This document shows, piece after piece, positions 52,422 to 57,357 of a stretch of DNA of 57,357 bases (position 1 is its first letter; each line of letters begins with the position of its first letter). The notes under the pieces were generated by a model, which saw only the letters and a program-made list of their open reading frames with translations, did no database searches and was not told the origin of the DNA. Source of the stretch: Clostridia bacterium (GTDB lineage Bacteria > Bacillota > Clostridia > Lachnospirales > CAG-274); NCBI GenBank assembly GCA_030524425.1, contig JAUNGN010000015.1:1-57357 (forward strand), read 5' to 3'. Made by a program: the position numbers and the translations under genes.

Positions 52422-53288
52422 TTGAAAAGGATAATTTTTATTGGAATACTGTTTACATCTGTTTTTATACCTATTGTTATAAGCGAGGGACAGGTTATGC
52501 CTGTATGCAGTATAAGTGAGGAAACAGATAATAAATCAGATATAGTGATTGATAAAAATTTAGAAGATTATGTCATAGGTGTGGTTGCCGGTGAAATGCC
52601 GGTGAATTTTCCTCATGAGGCTTTAAAGGCTCAGGCTGTAGCTGCCAGAACTTATGCTGTAAGACAAATACAGACCAATCCAAACATAAATTATGAAGAT
52701 ATTGGTCAGGCTTTTGTTACAGAGGAAACCATGAGAAAAATGTGGGGTAATAATTTTGATGAGTATTATGAAAAAATCAGCAGAAACGTGTATGATACTG
52801 CAGGTGAAATACTGGAGTACAATAATGAACCTATTTTAGCGGCTTTTTGTTCAACAACAAACGGATATACCGAGAATTGTGAAAATGTCTGGACTCAGGC
52901 TTTACCTTATTTAACCAGTGTAAAATCCGAAGGTGATGAAAAATCCCCCTATTACAGTGATAAGGTTGTAGTTTCAAAAGATAGATTTACAAACATTTTT
53001 GGTGGTACTAATGCGGTTATTTCAGAAAAAACCGAAGCCGGCTATGTAAAGAGTGTCAGCATTAACGGTAAAAGTTACAATGGTGACAGAATAAGAAAAA
53101 TATTAGGCCTTAAATCTACCTGTTTTGAAATAAATGATGATGGTAATAATATAGTTTTTTTTACTAAAGGTTACGGACATGGTGTTGGGATGAGTCAATA
53201 TGGCGCTTGTTATATGGCTAACAATGGAAAAGACTACAAATCTATATTAGAACATTATTATAAGGGTGCAATTCTTAAAAATTTATAA
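52422..53288 (+). CDS. spoIID: stage II sporulation protein D, SpoIID/LytB domain
   Basis: 288 residues. N-terminal membrane anchor (RIIFIGILFTSVFIPIVI). The lytic transglycosylase core is intact (LEDYVIGVVAGEMPVNFPHE, LKAQAVAARTYAV; late GYGHGVGMSQYGA). It cuts glycan strands during forespore engulfment. TTG start at 52422 with GGGGTGAT upstream. Confidence 0.93.
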   Translation: MKRIIFIGILFTSVFIPIVISEGQVMPVCSISEETDNKSDIVIDKNLEDYVIGVVAGEMPVNFPHEALKAQAVAARTYAVRQIQTNPNINYEDIGQAFVTEETMRKMWGNNFDEYYEKISRNVYDTAGEILEYNNEPILAAFCSTTNGYTENCENVWTQALPYLTSVKSEGDEKSPYYSDKVVVSKDRFTNIFGGTNAVISEKTEAGYVKSVSINGKSYNGDRIRKILGLKSTCFEINDDGNNIVFFTKGYGHGVGMSQYGACYMANNGKDYKSILEHYYKGAILKNL

Positions 53289-53430
53289 AATAGTATTATA
53301 AGTTGTTGTAAATTGACGGTTATTGTTATACAATAATAATATATATCAGAAATAAATCAGGCTTAATCGGATTTTTCTTAATATATAAATAAATTTTTTG
53401 CTTATGATAAAAAGAAACGGAGGTTTTAAT

Positions 53431-55350
53431 ATGGAAGATGATAACCGTAACAGCAATGATAATATTAACGGCGGAGGCAGCGGTAAACGGGGAAACGACA
53501 ATTCAGATTCAAAGATTTTCTTTAAAATACTTATTATATCTTTGGGTTTGACTTTTATGTTTAATTTGATAATGACCTCAATGGCGTTGAGGACTCAAAG
53601 TGAGCTAAACTACAGTGAATTTGTCAATTGGGTTGAACAGGATAAGGTAGAGAAAGTTGAATTCAGATCCGATAAGCTGGTGGTTTATCCTTATGCTGAC
53701 AAGCTTGAGGAAAGTGATAAAAAACTTGTTGAGGGTACTGATAAATTTTATGTGGGAAGAGTAAGTTATGACGAGTTAGTGCCGATATTGAGAAAGCATA
53801 ATGTTGAGTTTTATTCTCCCATACAGTATAATTCTCCAATTATTTCTTTCTTTACAAGCTGGATTTTGCCTTTGCTCATAATGTATCTGGGCTTTACATT
53901 TATTATGCGTTTTGCAATGGGTAAAATGGGTGCAGGTGCAATGGGCAAATCAAATGCTAAGGTTTATATGGAAAAGGAAACAGGCGTTACTTTTGCTGAT
54001 GTTGCAGGTCAGGATGAAGCTAAGGAGTCTTTGAATGAAATTATAGACTTTCTCCATAATCCTGAAAAATACAGGAAGATTGGTGCAAAGCAGCCAAAGG
54101 GTGCATTGCTTGTGGGACCTCCGGGCACAGGCAAAACTCTGCTTGCAAGAGCTGTTGCAGGAGAGGCGAATGTAACGTTTATGAGTCTTTCAGGCTCTGA
54201 TTTTGAAGAGATGTTTGTGGGTGTTGGTGCTTCAAGAGTCCGTGAGTTGTTTAAGAGTGCTCAGGAAAATGCACCTTGTATAGTATTTATTGATGAGCTT
54301 GATGCAGTGGGACAGAAAAGAGATAATCGCTTTGGCTCAAATGACCAGACTTTGAATCAGCTTTTGTCTGAGATGGATGGCTTTGATTCTTCAAAAGGTG
54401 TTGTTATACTGGGTGCGACCAACAGACCTGAGGTATTGGACAGAGCGTTGTTAAGACCGGGGCGTTTTGACCGAAGAATTATTGTTGAAAACCCTGATTT
54501 AAAGGGAAGAATTGCTGTTTTACAGGTTCATTTTAAGGGTGTAAAACAGGGTCCGGATATTGACCTTGAAAAAATTGCTCTTGCTACAAGCGGTGCAAGC
54601 GGAGCAGATCTTGCAAATATTGTAAATGAAGCTGCACTTAGAGCAGTAAGGCTTGGAAGAAATATTGTACTTCAGGAAGATTTAATGGAATCTGTTGAAG
54701 TAGTAATTGCAGGTAAAGAGAAAAAGGACAGAATTATGTCTGATAAGGAAAAGAAAATTGTTGCCTTTCATGAGGTGGGTCATGCTCTTGCCGCTGCTTT
54801 GCAGAAAAATGCTCAGCCTGTGCAAAAAATCACAATTATCCCGAGAACTATGGGTTCTTTAGGATATACAATGCAGATGCCGGAGGAAGAACGCTATCTT
54901 ATGAGCAAGGATGAAATTATAGCTAAAATTGTTGTTTATCTTGCGGGAAGAAGTGCCGAAGAAATTGAATTTGGTTCAATAACTACAGGTGCAAGTAATG
55001 ATATAGAAATGGCTACAAATTTAGCAAGAAATATGATTAGTCTTTATGGAATGAGTGATAAGTTTGATATGATGGCACTCGAAAGCGTTCAGAATAAGTA
55101 TCTTTCGGGTGATAAAGTGGCAGTTGTGGGTGAAAGAACAATTGCTGAGCTTGATGCGGAAGTACTTTCAATTATTAAAGACTGCCATGAAAAGGCAAAA
55201 ACAATGCTTATTGAAAATAAAGCAGCTTTAGAAGAAATAGCTATGTTCCTTTACGAGAGAGAAAATATTTCAGGTGAAGAATTTATGGAAATTTTCAGAA
55301 AATATAATTCTGAGGAGAAAAAAGATGAAGCTATTGAAGGAAATAATTGA
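53431..55350 (+). CDS. ftsH: ATP-dependent zinc metalloprotease
   Basis: 639 residues. Two N-terminal membrane helices around a 110-residue outer domain. AAA domain with Walker [15 protein letters not shown], Walker [12 protein letters not shown] and the second region [18 protein letters not shown]. The zinc site is HEVGHAL (usual form HEAGHAL). A 15-residue Asn/Gly/Lys-rich start is extra. It degrades membrane and short-lived proteins. The ATG at 53431 follows CGGAGG; ftsH ends 25 bp into the comF gene. Confidence 0.95.
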   Translation: MEDDNRNSNDNINGGGSGKRGNDNSDSKIFFKILIISLGLTFMFNLIMTSMALRTQSELNYSEFVNWVEQDKVEKVEFRSDKLVVYPYADKLEESDKKLVEGTDKFYVGRVSYDELVPILRKHNVEFYSPIQYNSPIISFFTSWILPLLIMYLGFTFIMRFAMGKMGAGAMGKSNAKVYMEKETGVTFADVAGQDEAKESLNEIIDFLHNPEKYRKIGAKQPKGALLVGPPGTGKTLLARAVAGEANVTFMSLSGSDFEEMFVGVGASRVRELFKSAQENAPCIVFIDELDAVGQKRDNRFGSNDQTLNQLLSEMDGFDSSKGVVILGATNRPEVLDRALLRPGRFDRRIIVENPDLKGRIAVLQVHFKGVKQGPDIDLEKIALATSGASGADLANIVNEAALRAVRLGRNIVLQEDLMESVEVVIAGKEKKDRIMSDKEKKIVAFHEVGHALAAALQKNAQPVQKITIIPRTMGSLGYTMQMPEEERYLMSKDEIIAKIVVYLAGRSAEEIEFGSITTGASNDIEMATNLARNMISLYGMSDKFDMMALESVQNKYLSGDKVAVVGERTIAELDAEVLSIIKDCHEKAKTMLIENKAALEEIAMFLYERENISGEEFMEIFRKYNSEEKKDEAIEGNN

Positions 55351-56044
55351 CGATATTCTTTCTATAGTATATCCAAATCATTGTATAAGCTGCGGTGAAG
55401 TATTAAATGCAGGTAAAGATAAGTGGCTGTGTAATAATTGCAGGTGTGATTTTGAAATAACAGAACATAAGAGATGTAAGACTTGCGGCCGTATAATTTA
55501 TCATGATGGTAAATGCAGAATATGCAATAGTGAAAGAATTTATTTTGATAAGGGATATTCGGTTTTGGTGTATAAGGATTCTGTCCGTAATGGTATAATG
55601 AATTTTAAGTACAAGGGATTGTATAGGTATGGCAAATATTTTGGCAATATTATGGTAAATTATGCTGTTCAGAATATTAACATGTCATTTGATTATGTAA
55701 CAGCAGTGCCCCTACACTCTAAAAGATTTAAGGATAGGGGCTATAACCAATCTAAAATATTAGCGAAGGCTGTTGCCGAAAGTATGAATATAAAATATAT
55801 GGATTTACTTATTAGAAATAAAAACACTAAGGCACAAAACAGTCTTAACCGTAAAGAGAGAAAAGAAAACATAAGAGACGCATTTTCTCTTAGAAAGGGT
55901 ATGTCTGTGGAAAATAAAAATATACTTATAATAGATGATATTTATACGACCGGTGCTACCATAAATGAGTGCAGCAGGGTTTTAAAGAAAAATAAAGCTG
56001 CCGTAGTTGAATTTTTTTCATTAAGCTGCCGTAGCGAGGATTAG
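55325..56044 (+). CDS. comF: ComF-family phosphoribosyltransferase-like protein
   Basis: 239 residues. Zinc-binding N terminus (CISCGEVLN, CNNCRCDF, CKTCG, CRIC) and a phosphoribosyltransferase fold with PRPP loop NILIIDDIYTTGATINE. ComF aids DNA uptake in competent cells, acting in the cytoplasm. The ATG at 55325 follows GAGGAG and overlaps ftsH, so translation is coupled. A ComEA-like protein is encoded at 24143. Confidence 0.92.
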   Translation: MKLLKEIIDDILSIVYPNHCISCGEVLNAGKDKWLCNNCRCDFEITEHKRCKTCGRIIYHDGKCRICNSERIYFDKGYSVLVYKDSVRNGIMNFKYKGLYRYGKYFGNIMVNYAVQNINMSFDYVTAVPLHSKRFKDRGYNQSKILAKAVAESMNIKYMDLLIRNKNTKAQNSLNRKERKENIRDAFSLRKGMSVENKNILIIDDIYTTGATINECSRVLKKNKAAVVEFFSLSCRSED

Positions 56045-56277
56045 TCAATATTTATAGGTATTTTAAATTTACTTATCATTTTTTTATAACAGTCCTCACA
56101 TATATCAAAACTGTGTATTTCGTTGTCAAAAATACTGCCGTAGCCCCATTTTTTTTCAACAGACAAATAGTCGGAGGTATATCCGAATTTGTCTGTTGCT
56201 ATATCTTTTCCACAGCAATTGCATTTAACTTTATCAACTTTTTCTATTATTATGTTTTCGCTTTTATAGAGCTTCAT
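56041..56277 (-). CDS. small zinc-ribbon-like protein
   Basis: 78 residues. Two Cys pairs (VKCNCCGKDI and FDICEDCYKKM), 36 residues apart, suggest one structural zinc. No similar named family comes to mind; similar small proteins occur widely in Firmicutes. It converges on comF with a 4-bp overlap. AGGAGG precedes the ATG. Confidence 0.72.
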   Translation of the reverse strand: MKLYKSENIIIEKVDKVKCNCCGKDIATDKFGYTSDYLSVEKKWGYGSIFDNEIHSFDICEDCYKKMISKFKIPINID

Positions 56278-56370
56278 GTATTAACCTCCTTTGACTGAGA
56301 AGTATTAACTTAATTATAAAACATTTATTTTAATTTGTATACTAACAATTTATTGAAAGGCTGTGATATA

Positions 56371-57114
56371 ATGTTAAAATATAAAGTTGATATGCATACC
56401 CATACTATTTCAAGCGGACATGCTTACAGCACAATTACGGAAAATGCACATTATGCGGCGTCAATTGGGATAGAATATTTGGGAATGACGGATCATGCTC
56501 CCAATATGCCCGGTTCATGCGGTGCTCTGCATTTTCTTAATTTAAAGGTTGTGCCTGAATATATAGAAGGGGTCAGGATATTTAGGGGAATAGAATTTAA
56601 CATAATGGATTATCAAGGTAAGCTTGACAAATCAATAAGAAAAAAAATAATAAAAAGCTTTGATATCTCCATAGCCAGTCTTCATTTGCCATGTATTACG
56701 CCGGGGACTGAAGAGGAAAATACTGATGCCTTGGTTAATGCTATGAACAATCCTTTTGTGAATATAATAGGACATCCCGGGGATCCCAGATATCCTATTA
56801 ATATAAAGAAGGTGGTTTCTGTTGCCAGAGATACTCAAACATTATTGGAGCTTAATAACTCTTCGTTTAATCCGGAAAACGGAAGGTCGGGAGGAGAAAA
56901 TATTGCTATTGAGTTGTTAAGGGAGTGCAAAAAACAGAATTTGCCTGTTATTTTAGGCAGTGATGCTCATTATCATACCTATATAGGTGATTTTAATAGA
57001 TGTGAAAAGATTTTGGAAGAGGCTGATATGCCAAAAGAGCTTATAATTAATTATAGTACAGTGGATTTTGATAATTTTATACGATATAAGAAAGAAAAAT
57101 GCAGAAATTTATAA
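56371..57114 (+). CDS. PHP-domain phosphatase, YcdX-like
   Basis: 247 residues. PHP metal motifs are present: VDMHTHTISSGHAYSTI, MTDHAP, GIEFNIMD, NIIGHPGDPRY and GSDAHYHTYIG. This pattern matches YcdX-type phosphatases rather than histidinol-phosphatase HisK. Substrate unknown. The ATG at 56371 follows AAAGG; a longer frame has no ribosome site. Confidence 0.88.
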   Translation: MLKYKVDMHTHTISSGHAYSTITENAHYAASIGIEYLGMTDHAPNMPGSCGALHFLNLKVVPEYIEGVRIFRGIEFNIMDYQGKLDKSIRKKIIKSFDISIASLHLPCITPGTEEENTDALVNAMNNPFVNIIGHPGDPRYPINIKKVVSVARDTQTLLELNNSSFNPENGRSGGENIAIELLRECKKQNLPVILGSDAHYHTYIGDFNRCEKILEEADMPKELIINYSTVDFDNFIRYKKEKCRNL

Positions 57115-57122
57115 AATAAGTG

Positions 57123-57151
57123 TTGACAGCATAATCATATTGTGGTAAACT
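57123..57151 (+). promoter_or_regulatory. strong promoter P1 at right edge
   Basis: TTGACA (57123-57128), 17 bp, TAAACT (57146-57151). First of three -35-consensus promoters in the final 240 bp. Confidence 0.65.
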
Positions 57152-57202
57152 ATCATTCGTTGCCGGTGAATGCAATCTCGTGTAATTTACGTAATCAGTG
57201 AT

Positions 57203-57240
57203 AATTTAATATAAATTTGTTGAAAAATTTATATTAAATT
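57203..57240. repeat. perfect AT-only 16-bp inverted repeat
   Basis: AATTTAATATAAATTT (57203-57218) and its complement (57225-57240) are separated by 6 nt and end 1 bp before the -35 box of promoter P2. It could be an UP-element-like feature, a protein site or the terminator of P1 transcripts. Confidence 0.6.
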
Positions 57241-57241
57241 G

Positions 57242-57270
57242 TTGACAAAATGAAAATTTTGTGATAAAAT
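57242..57270 (+). promoter_or_regulatory. strong promoter P2 at right edge
   Basis: TTGACA (57242-57247), 17 bp, TAAAAT (57265-57270). A third TTGACA at 57341-57346 lies too close to the edge to show its -10 box. Tandem promoters of this kind commonly serve rRNA or tRNA operons. Confidence 0.7.
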
Positions 57271-57357
57271 AAATTTCGTTGCAATTAATAAACCGCAGCA
57301 ACCAAGAACTAAAAAACTTACAAAAAAGATAAAAAAGTTCTTGACAAAAGCGAAGAG

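Overview
The window is AT-rich, densely coded DNA from a spore-forming, low-GC Gram-positive anaerobe, most likely a gut-type member of the Clostridia. The grounds are strong AGGAGG ribosome sites, spoVT, spoIID and GerMN genes, a fused EcfA pair, and cohesin, dockerin and S-layer-homology proteins. No species is assigned. The left edge carries a hairpin-rich repeat and a tRNA cluster (Thr, Tyr, initiator Met). The right edge carries tandem strong promoters in a long AT-rich leader with no gene after them. Both edges would fit breaks at rRNA operons, but no rRNA is visible.

Region by region. 1-1820: repeats, tRNAs and a decayed ISL3 element. 1862-10113: a divergent catabolic locus. On the minus strand lie a polyamine-type ABC transporter, a CodA-family deaminase and a PucR-type regulator; on the plus strand lie a well-conserved creatininase and a P-loop kinase-like protein. 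The two operons face each other across 284 bp that holds two opposed promoters, each abutted by one copy of a 15-bp dyad. I read this as a locus for uptake and breakdown of creatinine or a close analogue. 10547-17796: YmaF, a secreted double-CMD protein with MerR and LysR regulators, tRNA-Leu with an integrase remnant beside it, TspO, a small GNAT, tRNA-Pro, a lone phage tail-like gene and an exported protein. 17864-22373: uxaB-uxaA-uxaC for galacturonate use. 22521-27583: a DD-carboxypeptidase, then a ComEA-like / two-component / GerMN operon.

27588-28682 is an insertion-sequence graveyard: an ISL3 end, then perfect 26-bp inverted repeats of an IS256-type element enclosing fragments of two unrelated transposases. 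28683-38602: an XRE regulator, spoVT, nudC, holA, then a sulfur block (Rrf2 regulator, cysK, metY, a sulfonate/nitrate-type ABC transporter and a DUF1847 protein). 38761-50898: a dockerin-bearing leucine-rich-repeat protein, fused ecfA1A2-ecfT-truA, mltG-trmR-U32 peptidase, a cohesin-SLH anchor protein, a helical protein of unknown function and a frameshifted rhamnogalacturonan acetylesterase. 51091-57114: murA-spoIID, ftsH, comF, a small zinc-ribbon protein and a PHP phosphatase.

Several genes fit together. The acetylesterase and uxaBAC point to pectin use. The cohesin-SLH and dockerin-LRR proteins could form a small surface-display pair outside a classical cellulosome. The creatininase, deaminase, transporter and regulator make the most unusual unit and are the best candidate for an undescribed system.
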